Positions 1 to 9,670 of a stretch of DNA of 64,000 nucleotides are shown in pieces (the first letter of the stretch is position 1; every line of letters begins with the position of its first letter). This DNA comes from Pseudoduganella lutea (lineage in GTDB: Bacteria > Pseudomonadota > Gammaproteobacteria > Burkholderiales > Burkholderiaceae_D). The position numbers and the translations under genes are program-made. The notes beneath the pieces were generated by a model. It was not told where the DNA came from and made no database searches. It was given only the letters and a program-made list of their open reading frames with translations. The stretch lies in assembly GCF_004209755.1 (NCBI RefSeq), contig NZ_CP035913.1:6138001-6202000 (forward strand). Reading direction: 5' to 3'.

Positions 1-1178
1 TCGCGAAATGCCACCTGCACGGCTTGCCGGTACTGCGCCACGCCGATGTCGCGCGCGATGCGGGCGTTGTCGAGATCGGCCTGGCGCGCGCCGCCGTCGA
101 ACAGCGGCAGCACGAGGCTGGGCGCGAACGACCAGACGCCGGTGCCCGCCTCGAACAGCCTGCCCAGCGCGGCGCTGGCGGTGCCGGCGCTGGCCGTCAG
201 CCCGATGTTCGGGAAGAAGGCCGCGCGGGCCGCGCCGATGTTGGCGTATTGCGCGCGCAGCTGCGCCTCCGCCTGCAGCACGTCCGGCCGGCGCAGCAGC
301 AGGTCCGATGGCAGGCCGGCGGGGATATCGGGAAACTGCGCGGCCAGCAGCGGCTGCCGGTCGAGCGGCGTTGCCGGCGCGCTTGCGGGCGGCAGCGGCT
401 GGCCGAGCAGCAGCACCAGCGCGTTTTCCGCCTGTGCGCGCAAGCGCTGCTGGGCCGCGCGGTTGGCCAGCGCCTGTTCCACGGTGCCGCGCGCCAGCGT
501 TTCATCGAGCTCCGACACGGTGCCCGTATCGAACTGCAGCTTCACGATGCGGTACGACTCGCGCGCCGCCGCCAGCGTTTCCTCCGTGACGGCCAGCTGC
601 TCCGCATAGGCCAGCATGGCAAGGTACTGCTCGGCCACCTGGGCAACCAGCAGGATGTGGGTGGCCTGCCGGGCGTGGGCGCTGGCCAGGTACTGCTCGC
701 GGGCGGCGTCCGTCAGGCTTTGCAGGCGGCCGAACAGGTCCACCTCCCAGGCCGCCGCGAACCCGGCGAAATTGCTGCGCGTGCTGTTGCCCCCGCCGTT
801 ACCCGCATTGTTGCTGCTTCCTGCGCTCCTGCCGCGCGTGCCCGACGCTTCGAGGTCGACGCGGGGCAGGGCGGCGCTGCGCTGCAGTTGCAGGGCCGTG
901 CGTGCCTGGCCCACGCGCAGCAGCGCGATGCGCAAGTCCTGGTTGTTGGCCAGTGCGACGCCCACGAGCTGGCGCAGGCGCGCATCGACGAGGAAGTCCT
1001 GCCAGCCGATATCGGCCGCGGCGATGTTGCCATCCATGCCGGCTGCGCCGGCGCCGTCGTAGGCCGGGCCTGAAGGATAGGCGGCCGGTGCCGCGCCGGC
1101 CGGGCGTTCATACGCCGGCTGCAGCGCGCAGCCGGAAGCCAGTGCCGCCACCGACAGCAAGGTCGTCAGGCGCTTCAT
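1..1178 (-). CDS. RND efflux outer-membrane factor lipoprotein (NodT/OprM type), C-terminus cut by window edge
   Basis: Outer-membrane channel of a tripartite efflux pump, expected to form the trimeric TolC-like tube that accepts substrate from the RND pump and adaptor next to it. The start ATG at 1178 overlaps the pump stop by one base. Translation opens with a short signal peptide and a lipobox (LASGC, Cys about 17), then the repeated helical OMF pattern (QDLRIALLRVGQARTALQLQ, later LPSDLLLRRPDVLQAEAQLR), typical of OprM/AdeK/CusC. About 392 codons are present and the frame is still open at base 1; family members have about 460-490 residues, so the C-terminal 15-20 percent is missing. It is the last visible gene of the operon. 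Confidence 0.93.
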   Translation of the reverse strand, partial: MKRLTTLLSVAALASGCALQPAYERPAGAAPAAYPSGPAYDGAGAAGMDGNIAAADIGWQDFLVDARLRQLVGVALANNQDLRIALLRVGQARTALQLQRSAALPRVDLEASGTRGRSAGSSNNAGNGGGNSTRSNFAGFAAAWEVDLFGRLQSLTDAAREQYLASAHARQATHILLVAQVAEQYLAMLAYAEQLAVTEETLAAARESYRIVKLQFDTGTVSELDETLARGTVEQALANRAAQQRLRAQAENALVLLLGQPLPPASAPATPLDRQPLLAAQFPDIPAGLPSDLLLRRPDVLQAEAQLRAQYANIGAARAAFFPNIGLTASAGTASAALGRLFEAGTGVWSFAPSLVLPLFDGGARQADLDNARIARDIGVAQYRQAVQVAFR

Positions 1179-4100
1179 CAATTCACCTCCTGTACAGCGA
1201 TGGCAGCGGGCTTGTGACCGCGCCTTTTTTCCCTGATCTTGCCGGCAATGAGCACGAAGAACAGCGGGATCATGAACGTGGCCAGGAACGTGGCCGTCAG
1301 CATGCCGCCGATCACGCCGATGCCCAGCGCGTTCTGGCTGGCCGCGCCGGCGCCGCTGGCAACGGCGAGGGGCAGCACGCCCAGCACGAAGGCCATCGAC
1401 GTCATGAGGATCGGCCGCAGCCGCAGCTTGGCCGCTTCCATCGCCGCGTCCAGCACGTCCTTGCCCTGCAGTTGCAGTTCGCGGGCGAATTCCACGATCA
1501 GGATCGCGTTCTTGGCCGACAGGCCGATCGTCGTCAGCAGGCCCACCTGGAAGAACACGTCGTTTTCCAGCCCGAACAGCGTGGCCGCGGCCAGCGCGCC
1601 CAGCACGCCGATCGGCACCACCATGATGACGGAAACGGGAATGGCCCAGCTTTCATACAACGCGGCCAAACACAGGAACACCACGAGGATCGACAGCGCG
1701 TACAGCAGCGGCGCCTGGGCGCCAGCCTGCGATTCCTGCAGCGAGATGCCGCTCCACTCGTAGCCGATTCCTTCCGGCAGCTCGCCCATCAGGCGGTCCA
1801 TGATTTCCATGGCTTCCCCGGTACTGTGGCCGGGCGCCGGCTGGCCCAGGATCTCGGCCGACGCGAGGCCGTTGTAGCGCTGCACCGACGGCGCACCCCA
1901 TGTCCAGCGGGCGCTGGCGAAGGCGGAGAAGGGCACCATGGTGCCGGCGGCGTTGCGCACGTGCAGGAAGCGGATGTCGTCCGGGTTCATGCGGTATTGC
2001 GCGTCAGCCATCACGTAGACGCGCTTGATGCGGTTGTCCGTGTCGAGGAAGTTGTTGATATAGCGCGAACCCCAGGCGGTGGAAAAGGTCTGGTCCACGT
2101 CCGTCAGGTTCACGCCCAGCGCGGCCGCCTTCTCGCGGTCGACGTCGATCTTGTAGGTGGCGTTGTCGGCCTGGCCCGTGAACCGCACGCGGGAGAGGGC
2201 CGGTTCGTTTTTCGCCAGTTCCAGCAACTGGTCGCGTGCCTTCGCCAGCGCCTCCTGGCCCAGGCCGCCGCGGTCCTGCATCTGCAGCGAAAAACCGGTG
2301 GCCGAACCCAGGCCGCGGATCGGCGGCGGTTCCACCGCGGTGACCTGTGCTCCCTGGAAGTCGCCGTAGCGCGCGGAGATGCGGCTGCTCAGCGCCGCCA
2401 CGGACAGGTCCTTGTCCGTGCGCTCGTCCCACGGTTTCAGGCGCACGAACAGCCGGCCCTGGTTCTGGCCCCGGTTCGGCTGGCTGGCGCCGATCGTGGC
2501 GAACGTGGAATCGACCATCGCCTTCTCGTCGTTCAGCAGGTAATGATTGATTTCTTCCAGCACCTTGCCCGTGGTCTCCAGCGTGCTGCCGGCCGGGGTC
2601 TGCACCTGCACGAACATATTGCCCTGGTCTTCGCGCGGCAGGAAGCCGCCCGGCAGGCGCAGGAACAGCAGTGCAACGACACCGATCATCACCACGTACA
2701 GCGCCATCCACACGCCGCGCCGGCGCACGATGGCGGCCACGCCGCCCAGGTAGCGGTCGCGGCTCGCGTCGAAACTCCGGTTGAACCAGCCGAAGAAGCC
2801 ACGTTTTTCATAATGGTCCGGATCGGGGCGCTTGAGCAGGGTGGCGCATAGCGCCGGCGTCAGGGTCAGCGCGATGAACACGGACAGCAGCATCGACGCT
2901 ACGACGGTCAGCGAGAACTCGCGGTAGATCGCGCCCACCGTGCCGCTGGAGAAGGCCACCGGCACGAACACGGCCGAGATCACGAGGGCCACGCCCACCA
3001 GCGCGCTGGTGATCTGGCTCATCGCCTTTTCCGTGGCCTCATAGGGCTCCAGGCCTTCCTCGTGCATCACGCGCTCGACGTTCTCCACGACCACGATCGC
3101 ATCGTCGACCAGCAGGCCGATGGCCAGCACGAGGCCGAACATCGACAGCGTGTTGACGGTGAAGCCCAGCGCCGACATGATGCCGAAGGTGCCGAGCAGC
3201 ACGACCGGCACCGTGATCGACGGGATCAGGGTGGCGCGGAAATTCTGCAGGAACAGGTACATGACGAGGAACACCAGCACGATGCCTTCGAGCAGGGTGA
3301 TCACCACTTCATGGATCGACACTTCGATGAACGGCGTGATGTCGTTCGGGTACACCACCTTCAGGCCATGCGGGAAGAACGCCTTGAGCTCCTCAAGGCG
3401 GGCACGTACGGCATCGGCCGTGGTCAGCGCGTTGGCGCCGGGCGCCAGCTGGATGCCGATGCCGGAAGCGGACTTGCCGCTGTAGCGCACGTCGACGTTG
3501 TAGTTTTCCGGGCCGAGGGCCACGCGGGCCACGTCGCCGATGCGCACCGACGAGCCGTCCGGCTGCACCTTCAGCAGGATGCGGCGGAATTCGTCCGGCG
3601 TGCGCAGCAGGCTGGCCTGGTTGATCGTGGCCGACAGCGTCTGCCCCGCCACGGCCGGCGAACCGCCCAGCTGGCCGCCGGAGATCTGCACGTTCTGCGC
3701 CTGGATCGCGCGGTTCACGTCGAGCGGTGTCAGCGCGTAGCCCGTCAGCTTGACCGGATCGAGCCAGATGCGCATCGCATACTGCGTGCCGAACACGTTC
3801 AGACTGCCCACGCCGGGAATGCGCGACAGCGGATCCTGGATGTTCGACGCCACGTAGTTGGCGATATCGAACTTGGTCATGCTGTTGTCTTCGGAAACAA
3901 AGGCCGCCACCATCAGGAAGTCGCTCGTCGACTTCGTCACGCGCAGGCCCGACTGCTGCACTTCGGCCGGCAGCCGCGGCTCGGCCGAACGCAGCTTGTT
4001 CTGGACCTGCACCTGGGCGATGTCGGGATCGGTGCCCGGCGCGAACGTCAGCGAGGTGGTCGACTGGCCCGTATCGTCGGTGGTCGACGTCATGTACAGC

Positions 4101-4324
4101 AGGTTGTCGATCGCCGTCATCTGCTGCTCGATCACCTGCACCACGGTGTTGGCCATGGTTTCGGCGGAGGCGCCGGGGAAGGTGGCCTGGATCTGCACGG
4201 AAGGCGGCGAGACGGGCGGATACTGCTCGACCGGCATCTTGAACAGTGCGATGCCGCCCACCAGCATGATCAGCAGGGAAATGACGATCGCGAAGATGGG
4301 CCGCTGGATGAAGAATTTAGCCAT
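1178..4324 (-). CDS. RND multidrug efflux permease, HAE1 family (AcrB/MexB-like)
   Basis: Inner-membrane proton/drug antiporter of a tripartite pump. At 1048 residues it has the normal AcrB length. The start (MAKFFIQRPIFAIVISLLIM) is the classic first transmembrane helix, and GLLVDDAIVVVENVERVM about residue 400 carries the paired transmembrane Asp residues used for proton relay. Two large periplasmic loops and twelve helices follow the family plan. A GAGGA ribosome site lies about 8 bases before the ATG. It sits 12 bp after the adaptor gene and overlaps the outer-membrane factor start, so translation is probably coupled. Substrate range cannot be read from sequence; aromatic or amphiphilic drugs are usual for HAE1. 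Confidence 0.97.
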   Translation of the reverse strand: MAKFFIQRPIFAIVISLLIMLVGGIALFKMPVEQYPPVSPPSVQIQATFPGASAETMANTVVQVIEQQMTAIDNLLYMTSTTDDTGQSTTSLTFAPGTDPDIAQVQVQNKLRSAEPRLPAEVQQSGLRVTKSTSDFLMVAAFVSEDNSMTKFDIANYVASNIQDPLSRIPGVGSLNVFGTQYAMRIWLDPVKLTGYALTPLDVNRAIQAQNVQISGGQLGGSPAVAGQTLSATINQASLLRTPDEFRRILLKVQPDGSSVRIGDVARVALGPENYNVDVRYSGKSASGIGIQLAPGANALTTADAVRARLEELKAFFPHGLKVVYPNDITPFIEVSIHEVVITLLEGIVLVFLVMYLFLQNFRATLIPSITVPVVLLGTFGIMSALGFTVNTLSMFGLVLAIGLLVDDAIVVVENVERVMHEEGLEPYEATEKAMSQITSALVGVALVISAVFVPVAFSSGTVGAIYREFSLTVVASMLLSVFIALTLTPALCATLLKRPDPDHYEKRGFFGWFNRSFDASRDRYLGGVAAIVRRRGVWMALYVVMIGVVALLFLRLPGGFLPREDQGNMFVQVQTPAGSTLETTGKVLEEINHYLLNDEKAMVDSTFATIGASQPNRGQNQGRLFVRLKPWDERTDKDLSVAALSSRISARYGDFQGAQVTAVEPPPIRGLGSATGFSLQMQDRGGLGQEALAKARDQLLELAKNEPALSRVRFTGQADNATYKIDVDREKAAALGVNLTDVDQTFSTAWGSRYINNFLDTDNRIKRVYVMADAQYRMNPDDIRFLHVRNAAGTMVPFSAFASARWTWGAPSVQRYNGLASAEILGQPAPGHSTGEAMEIMDRLMGELPEGIGYEWSGISLQESQAGAQAPLLYALSILVVFLCLAALYESWAIPVSVIMVVPIGVLGALAAATLFGLENDVFFQVGLLTTIGLSAKNAILIVEFARELQLQGKDVLDAAMEAAKLRLRPILMTSMAFVLGVLPLAVASGAGAASQNALGIGVIGGMLTATFLATFMIPLFFVLIAGKIREKRRGHKPAAIAVQEVN

Positions 4325-4336
4325 GCGGGGTCATCC

Positions 4337-5572
4337 TCAGCGGGCTGCCGGGGCGGCGGCGGAAACGGGATCGGGGGCTGGTGCGGTAGCCAGCTTGCGC
4401 GGCGCCGCGGCACGCGCCTCGACGATGGTGCCGGGCCGCAGCTTCTGCACGCCGCTGACGATCAGGCGTTCGCCTTCCTTCAGGCCGTGTTCGACCAGCC
4501 AGTGGCCGTCGACCAGCGCGCCCGTTTCCACGGTGCGCACTTCGGTCTTGTTGCCGGCGCCAACGAGCATCACCGTGGCTTCGCCCTGCGGATTGCGGGT
4601 GACGGCCGGCGCCGGCACGCGCACCACGCCCTGGCGCACGCCCTGGTCGACGCTGGCGCGCACGAACATGCCGGGCAACAGCAGCTTCTCCGGGTTCGGG
4701 AAGCGTGCCCGCAGGGTTACGGAGCCGGTATCCCGGTCGACGGTCACGCCGGAAAACTCCAGCACGCCCGCATGCGCATAGGTGCTGCCGTCTTCCAGCT
4801 TGAGGCGCACCTGCGCCTTGCCGGCGCCCGCCAGTTTCAGGCTGCCGTTGGCGATGTCGCGGCGCAGCGCCAGGCCCTCGGCGCTCGACTGCTGCAGGTC
4901 GACATACATCGGGTCGAGCTGCTGGATCGTCGTCAGCAGGGTGGCCGAGCCGCCCTGTACATAGGCGCCCTGCGTCACCTGCGACACGCTGCTGCGGCCG
5001 CTGATCGGCGCCGTCACGCTCGTGTAGCCGAGGTTGATGCGCGCCGTCGTCACGGCCGCTTCCGCCGCGGCCACGTCGGCGGCGGCCTGCAATTGCGCCG
5101 CCTCGGCATTGTCATATGCCTGCTTGCTCACGGCGTTCCCGCCCACCAGCACCTTGTAGCGCTCCAGCTGCGACGTGCTGCTGACCAGGTTCGCCTTTGC
5201 CCGCTGCAGGGCGGCCTGCGCGCTCGACAGCGCCGCGCGGTAGGGTGCCGGATCGATCACGTACAGCGGATCGCCCTTGCGCACGTCCGATCCCTCGGTA
5301 AAGCGCCGGTCCTGCACGATGCCGTCGACCCGGGCGCGCACTTCGGCCAGCAGGAACGGCGCCGTGCGGCCGGGCAGTTCGAGTGCGAGCGGCACAGCCG
5401 TGCGTTCGACGGTCACCGTGGTGACCTGTGGGACGGTGGCGGCGCGGGGCGCCTTCTCGGCGCCGCAGCCGGCGAGGGCCAGCGCGGCCATGGAGGCGGC
5501 CAGCGAGGCCGCCAAAAACGTGGTGCGCACGGCAGCCGGACCCGCGTGGTGCGGGCGGTGAGGGAATGGCAT
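4337..5572 (-). CDS. RND efflux periplasmic adaptor (membrane fusion protein), lipoprotein
   Basis: Adaptor joining the RND pump to the outer-membrane channel; 411 residues from the ATG chosen here. A longer frame starting at a TTG (5590) is open, but the ATG at 5572 is the better codon. The N-terminus has a signal peptide ending in a lipobox (LALAGC), so the mature protein is probably anchored in the inner membrane. It then shows the MFP order: beta-barrel start (TVERTAVPLALELPGRTAPF), lipoyl-like half motif (ARVDGIVQDRRFTEGSDVRKGDPLYVID), alpha hairpin, second lipoyl half (INLGYTSVTAPISGR), and the C-terminal membrane-proximal domain. First gene of the efflux operon; no linked TetR or MarR gene is visible. 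Confidence 0.95.
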   Translation of the reverse strand: MPFPHRPHHAGPAAVRTTFLAASLAASMAALALAGCGAEKAPRAATVPQVTTVTVERTAVPLALELPGRTAPFLLAEVRARVDGIVQDRRFTEGSDVRKGDPLYVIDPAPYRAALSSAQAALQRAKANLVSSTSQLERYKVLVGGNAVSKQAYDNAEAAQLQAAADVAAAEAAVTTARINLGYTSVTAPISGRSSVSQVTQGAYVQGGSATLLTTIQQLDPMYVDLQQSSAEGLALRRDIANGSLKLAGAGKAQVRLKLEDGSTYAHAGVLEFSGVTVDRDTGSVTLRARFPNPEKLLLPGMFVRASVDQGVRQGVVRVPAPAVTRNPQGEATVMLVGAGNKTEVRTVETGALVDGHWLVEHGLKEGERLIVSGVQKLRPGTIVEARAAAPRKLATAPAPDPVSAAAPAAR

Positions 5573-5593
5573 GGATGGTCCAGGTGACAAGGG

Positions 5594-5674
5594 TTAACGA
5601 TGGAATCCTCGAACCCCGCACTATGCCGGTTGGCGGCTAAAGGCGGAATGGCCGAATCATTAATTATCGTTAAT
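5594..5674. promoter_or_regulatory. Inverted motif pair upstream of the efflux operon
   Basis: TTAACGAT at 5594-5601 recurs as its reverse complement ATCGTTAA at 5666-5673. The second copy sits in an AT-rich dyad (ATTAA-N6-TTAAT, 5659-5674) in otherwise GC-rich DNA just before the adaptor gene. The placement suits an operator or promoter of the efflux operon, but no cognate regulator is next to it, and an 8-base pair could be chance. Confidence 0.3.
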
Positions 5675-5772
5675 CTGCGCGAACGATGGCGCCGCGACCG
5701 GCGCAACCCACTTGCGAGCGACATTGCCAGACCGGTGCCAGGGATCTGCTCACGGACCCGTTCACAGCTGGG

Positions 5773-6189
5773 CTAACGGGTCCGCCGCCGGCTCTCGTCC
5801 TGCCCGAGCACGCGGGCAATCACGTCATCGGGCAGCGCTTCGCGGCGCAGCATGCGTTCGGCACGGGCAATGTCCAGTCCCCCGGCCAGCGTGATGGCGG
5901 CCTCCACGACCGCCGCGTGGACGACGTCGCGCCGGCGTCCGGCCACGTGGTAGAAGCCCGGGCCTTTCGGGGCGTCCGGCGCGGGTTCGACGCTGGCGGA
6001 CGCGGCAGCCGGCAGCGCCGTCATCGACGTGCGGCTCACGCCCGACGACAGCACACGCTCGACCAGGTCTTCGGCGGTGTGCGCCGACTGCAGGTACTGC
6101 ATTGCCGCTTCCATGCCGCGCAACCTTAGCAGGATCAGCGCGATATCGATCGTGCGCGCTGTCGCGGTATCCCGGCGTGAATCTCGCAT
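5773..6189 (-). CDS. Hypothetical protein, 138 aa
   Basis: I do not recognise a family. The gene is supported by a good ribosome site (CAGGAGAACGG directly before the ATG) and by an unbroken frame. The product is soluble, Arg/Ala-rich, with no signal peptide or membrane segment. It has a hydrophobic helix-forming start (IDIALILLRLRGMEAAMQYL, about residues 14-33) and a C-terminal helical half (RAERMLRREALPDDVIARVL). Such small helical proteins may be regulators or adaptors, but that is only a guess. It lies between the efflux operon and the TonB receptor, in the same orientation as the efflux genes, about 200 bp upstream of them. Confidence 0.65.
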   Translation of the reverse strand: MRDSRRDTATARTIDIALILLRLRGMEAAMQYLQSAHTAEDLVERVLSSGVSRTSMTALPAAASASVEPAPDAPKGPGFYHVAGRRRDVVHAAVVEAAITLAGGLDIARAERMLRREALPDDVIARVLGQDESRRRTR

Positions 6190-6692
6190 CCGTTCTCCTG
6201 GCGCTCAACGAACCGCGGTATCACCGCTGCCTTCCAGGCGCGGCTACCTATGGCAGATTAGCCTGCATCGGCCCCTGATGCAAAGCAATTTGTGCTTCAG
6301 GCCGGGCGCGGAAATGGGCTCTTCTGGCGGTGCGTGTTGTGAAATCGTCACACTACGACAGGAATTGGCCCGGCTGCAACGTGCCGGCGACGCACGCCAC
6401 GTCACCGGACACGTCTCCGCCGGGCCGGGTCCGGCAGCGGCGGCCTGCGCCTTGCGGTAGGGGTTTTCCCTCTGAAACCCGCATGAACAGGGCCTCCCCG
6501 GACCTGGCGCGGGACACCGCCTGTTGCGACCGGTCGTTCGCTTATTCATTTGGACTGATATCCGATTCGATATCGAAAAGCGGAAAAATTTGATTGGATC
6601 GGTAATTTCCCCGTTACTAAGATGGGTTCGCAGCACCATGAAAGCGTTGCCCGAGCGACGCGCCAAAACAAGTAAAACACAGGAGATGCAGC
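6190..6692. other. Gene-free leader between a hypothetical gene and the TonB-dependent receptor
   Basis: About 500 bases with no supported gene. The last 150 bases are distinctly AT-richer than the surroundings and presumably hold the receptor promoter. The palindromes at 6557-6577 are described separately. Nothing else is recognisable in the first 350 bases. Confidence 0.6.
6557..6577. promoter_or_regulatory. Overlapping palindromes upstream of the TonB receptor, possible operator
   Basis: The sequence holds TTCGATATCGAA (6566-6577), a perfect 12-base palindrome, and GATATC twice (6557-6562 and 6569-6574), 12 bp apart on one face of the helix. It lies about 115 bases before the receptor start in AT-rich DNA. 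Operators of this sort suit a LacI/GntR-type repressor, but no such gene adjoins it. Function is inferred from symmetry and position only. Confidence 0.4.
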
Positions 6693-9569
6693 ATGAATAA
6701 CACCGGAACCGGCACGGTCCGCCCATCCCGTAACCTGAAAATGAAACTGTCGGTTGCCGCGCTGATGGGTGCTGGCCTGCTCAGCAACGCCTCGGTATGG
6801 GCGCAAACGACCGAACAGACGGCACCGACTGAAACGCCGACCGTGGTCGTGACGGGCGTCAAGGCATCGCTGATCAAGAGCCTGGCGATCAAGCGCACCA
6901 GCGACCAGGTGGTGGAATCGGTTGTTGCCGAAGATATCGGCAAGCTGCCCGATAACAATGTCGTTGAAGCGCTGCAGCGCGTGACGGGCATCCAGGTCAC
7001 CAACCGCGCCGGTGGTGAAGTCGGCACCTTGTCCATCCGTGGCCTGCCCGACGTCCAGACAACCTGGAACGGCCGGAGTATTTTCACCGCGTCCGGCACG
7101 CAGGTCGCGCTGCAGGACATTCCTTCGACCCTGGTTCGCCAGATCGACGTCTACAAGACGCGCGACGCCAGCCAGCTTGAAACGGGCATTGCCGGCCAGG
7201 TCGACGTCAAGTCGCTGCGGCCGTTCGATTTCAAGGGGCCGAAAGTGTCGCTTTCGGCGCGGGGAACCTATCTGGACCCCGCGGAAAAGACTAACCCGCA
7301 GCTTAGCGCCATGTTGAGCAACCGCTGGCAAACGGGCTTCGGCGAAGTCGGTGCCCTCGTCAATCTGTCGCAAACCAGGACGAGATACCGCAATGAAAGC
7401 GTGACGCCGGGTGCCATGGTGCCGTTCGCCAGCCCCAATGCCGCCGAAGTGCCCGCAGGCTACACGCCCCTGCAGCGCATCACCGACACGAGTATCTGGA
7501 CGCCTGGCACCCTCACTGGCTTGCCGACGGCGGCGGGGTCGACGCTGGATTTCAACGGCAAGGCTCATCCATATTACCTGTCGCGCGACGCCATTTTCCA
7601 GTCCGACCTGCAGGGAGATCGGAAGCGCCCCTCCGCCAATATCGCCTTGCAGTGGAAACCGAACAGCAGTTCGGTCTATACGTTTGAATCGATGTACAAC
7701 GGTTATCGAGACAAGGCCTTCAACCAGTTGCTGTTCAGCTTTGTCGACTGGTGGGGGGATCTCGGCAGCAACCCTGCCGGGACGATCACGACGTTCCCGG
7801 GAACGAACATCATCAAGAGCCGTACGGTCGGTAACGTCTATGGCTTCAACAGCGGCGACTACACCACGTCGGCAACCGATTCCCGTATCTATGCCCTGAA
7901 CGGCAAATGGGACATTGGCGACAGGCTGAAGCTGGAAGGCGACCTGTCGTACCAAAGCAGCACCTTCCACTCGGAATTCACTGCTACCCGGATCGATCGC
8001 ACCGCACCGTCCATCACTGTCGACTTCAATGACGGCGGCGACAATACGGCCTTCCGTTTCAATAACAATGCTGACCTGACCGACCCGACCAAGTGGAACG
8101 TCGCGCAGTTCTACGATACCGCCAACCGCAACAAGGGCAGCGCCGCGACGGCCAACCTGACGGGCGTCTACGATGCCGACTGGGGCCCGCTGCAGACGCT
8201 CCAGTTCGGCCTGCGCTTCGACGATCGCAAGGCATCGGAGGCCAACCGGACGCAGTCGGCCTTCTTGGGCCGCAACCTCGCCTCGCTGGATTCGAGGTAT
8301 CAATCCACCAACTCGAACTTCGGCACGGACATCTCGGACGTTCCGCGCACGTGGCTGGAGCCCAATGCCTACTATATCCGCGACAATCTCGACGAGTGGC
8401 GCAAGCTCTATAACGCGGCCGACAAGAACTTCCTGACGACGGACCAGCTGAGCCTGCAGAAGACGTTCAAGGTCAATGAAAAGACGGCCAACCTCTTCCT
8501 GATGGCAAACACCCAGAACGACCTGTTCGGCCGTCGCCTGCGCGGCAATTTCGGCGTGCGCTATGTCAAGGTCGATACCGACATGACTTTCTACAAGGTC
8601 GATGCCACCACCAAGGCGGTCACGGCGACCAGTGCCAGCAAGTCGGCCAGCAAGCTGCTGCCCAGCATGACCCTGATCTACGACCCGGTCCAGGACGTGG
8701 TGGTGCGCATGAACTATGGTGAAACCCTGCGCCGCCCGGGCTTCGGTGCTTTGAATCCTGTCCTGCAACTCGGCGACGACGTGTCGAAAGTGGGTTATGG
8801 TTCGGGCAGCGGTGGCAATCCCGATCTGGAACCGACGCGCTCCAAGAACCTCGATCTGACGGCCGAGTGGTATTTCCAGAAGGACAGCGCGCTCTACGGC
8901 ACGCTGTTCAAGCGCAAGATCAATGGCCTGGTGGTGGACTTGCGCCGCAAGGTGCACGTCGATCCGGCGGACGACCCGTTCCGCAACTCGACCTCCGGCG
9001 GCGACCATACGAACGGCTATGACTATGTCATCAACTCGCCCGTCAACGCCTCGAACGGTACGATCAAAGGCGCCGAGCTCGGCTTGATCTATTTCCCGAA
9101 AGGGCTGCCGAGCCTGCTGGACGGTCTGGGCATCCAGGCCAGCTTCACGCGACTCAGCTCGTCGCAAAACGTGCCCACCGCCAACGAAGCCGGCGTTATC
9201 GTCTCCCAGCTCGAGACACCGTTCTTCGGCGTGTCCGACAAGTCGTATAACGCCACCCTGGCTTACGAAAAGGGCCCGGTCAGCGCGCGGTTGTCCCATG
9301 TCTGGCGCTCCGGCTTCTTGTCCAGCAACGAAGCAGCCCTGTTTGCAAACCCGATCGGTATCTGGCGTCATCCGGAGAAGAGCCTGGACATGCAAATCTC
9401 CTACAAAATCAACGACAACATGTCGGTCGATATCAGCGGGGTCAACCTGACCAACGAAATGCAGCAGCAGTACTACCACTTCGGCGATGCGGGTAACGCG
9501 CAGGTCAGCAATTTCGGCACGCTCCAGATCGGACGTTCGGTCTCGTTCGGTTTGCGCTGGAAGATGTAA
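6693..9569 (+). CDS. TonB-dependent receptor (TIGR01782-like, carbohydrate-type)
   Basis: Outer-membrane active transporter of 958 residues, powered by TonB-ExbBD. A Sec signal peptide ends near residue 37 (ASVWA-Q). A TonB box (TPTVVVTG) follows, then a plug domain with the hallmark stretch of the Xanthomonas/Caulobacter receptor class (SDQVVESVVAEDIGKLPDNN, VTGIQVTNRAGG) and a 22-strand barrel region with the usual NLDLTAEWYF stretch. The ribosome site is AGGAGATGCAGC before the ATG. The chain ends SFGLRWKM, so the last residue is Met rather than the usual terminal aromatic. This class mostly takes up oligosaccharides; the sugar operon 600 bp downstream makes a glycoside plausible, but that is inference. 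It is monocistronic, closed by a terminator at 9602. Confidence 0.95.
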   Translation: MNNTGTGTVRPSRNLKMKLSVAALMGAGLLSNASVWAQTTEQTAPTETPTVVVTGVKASLIKSLAIKRTSDQVVESVVAEDIGKLPDNNVVEALQRVTGIQVTNRAGGEVGTLSIRGLPDVQTTWNGRSIFTASGTQVALQDIPSTLVRQIDVYKTRDASQLETGIAGQVDVKSLRPFDFKGPKVSLSARGTYLDPAEKTNPQLSAMLSNRWQTGFGEVGALVNLSQTRTRYRNESVTPGAMVPFASPNAAEVPAGYTPLQRITDTSIWTPGTLTGLPTAAGSTLDFNGKAHPYYLSRDAIFQSDLQGDRKRPSANIALQWKPNSSSVYTFESMYNGYRDKAFNQLLFSFVDWWGDLGSNPAGTITTFPGTNIIKSRTVGNVYGFNSGDYTTSATDSRIYALNGKWDIGDRLKLEGDLSYQSSTFHSEFTATRIDRTAPSITVDFNDGGDNTAFRFNNNADLTDPTKWNVAQFYDTANRNKGSAATANLTGVYDADWGPLQTLQFGLRFDDRKASEANRTQSAFLGRNLASLDSRYQSTNSNFGTDISDVPRTWLEPNAYYIRDNLDEWRKLYNAADKNFLTTDQLSLQKTFKVNEKTANLFLMANTQNDLFGRRLRGNFGVRYVKVDTDMTFYKVDATTKAVTATSASKSASKLLPSMTLIYDPVQDVVVRMNYGETLRRPGFGALNPVLQLGDDVSKVGYGSGSGGNPDLEPTRSKNLDLTAEWYFQKDSALYGTLFKRKINGLVVDLRRKVHVDPADDPFRNSTSGGDHTNGYDYVINSPVNASNGTIKGAELGLIYFPKGLPSLLDGLGIQASFTRLSSSQNVPTANEAGVIVSQLETPFFGVSDKSYNATLAYEKGPVSARLSHVWRSGFLSSNEAALFANPIGIWRHPEKSLDMQISYKINDNMSVDISGVNLTNEMQQQYYHFGDAGNAQVSNFGTLQIGRSVSFGLRWKM

Positions 9570-9601
9570 GCCCCGGCGGTCAAGAAGACTCCGCCAGCCA
9601 A

Positions 9602-9637
9602 AAAGGGCGTTGCCGCGTTACACCGGCAACGCCCTTT
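9602..9637 (+). terminator. Rho-independent terminator of the TonB receptor gene
   Basis: A perfect 14-bp stem (AAAGGGCGTTGCCG at 9602-9615 pairing with 9624-9637) encloses an 8-base loop, 32 bases after the stop codon. The 3' arm ends in TTT. The stem is flanked by A on one side and T on the other, so it may act in both directions. Confidence 0.85.
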
Positions 9638-9670
9638 CGAGCCCGCCTGACACCGGCCGCGCGAAGCCGG

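Noticed and set aside
3062..5587. 841-codon plus-strand frame opposite the RND pump and adaptor
   Set aside because: His/Arg/Gln-rich composition typical of a reverse-strand shadow of GC-rich genes; it spans two well-defined minus-strand genes.
6546..9479. Open frame of 977 codons antisense to the TonB receptor
   Set aside because: The plus-strand receptor is unmistakable over the same bases; the antisense frame has no family resemblance, no start signal and is a by-product of high-GC codon bias.
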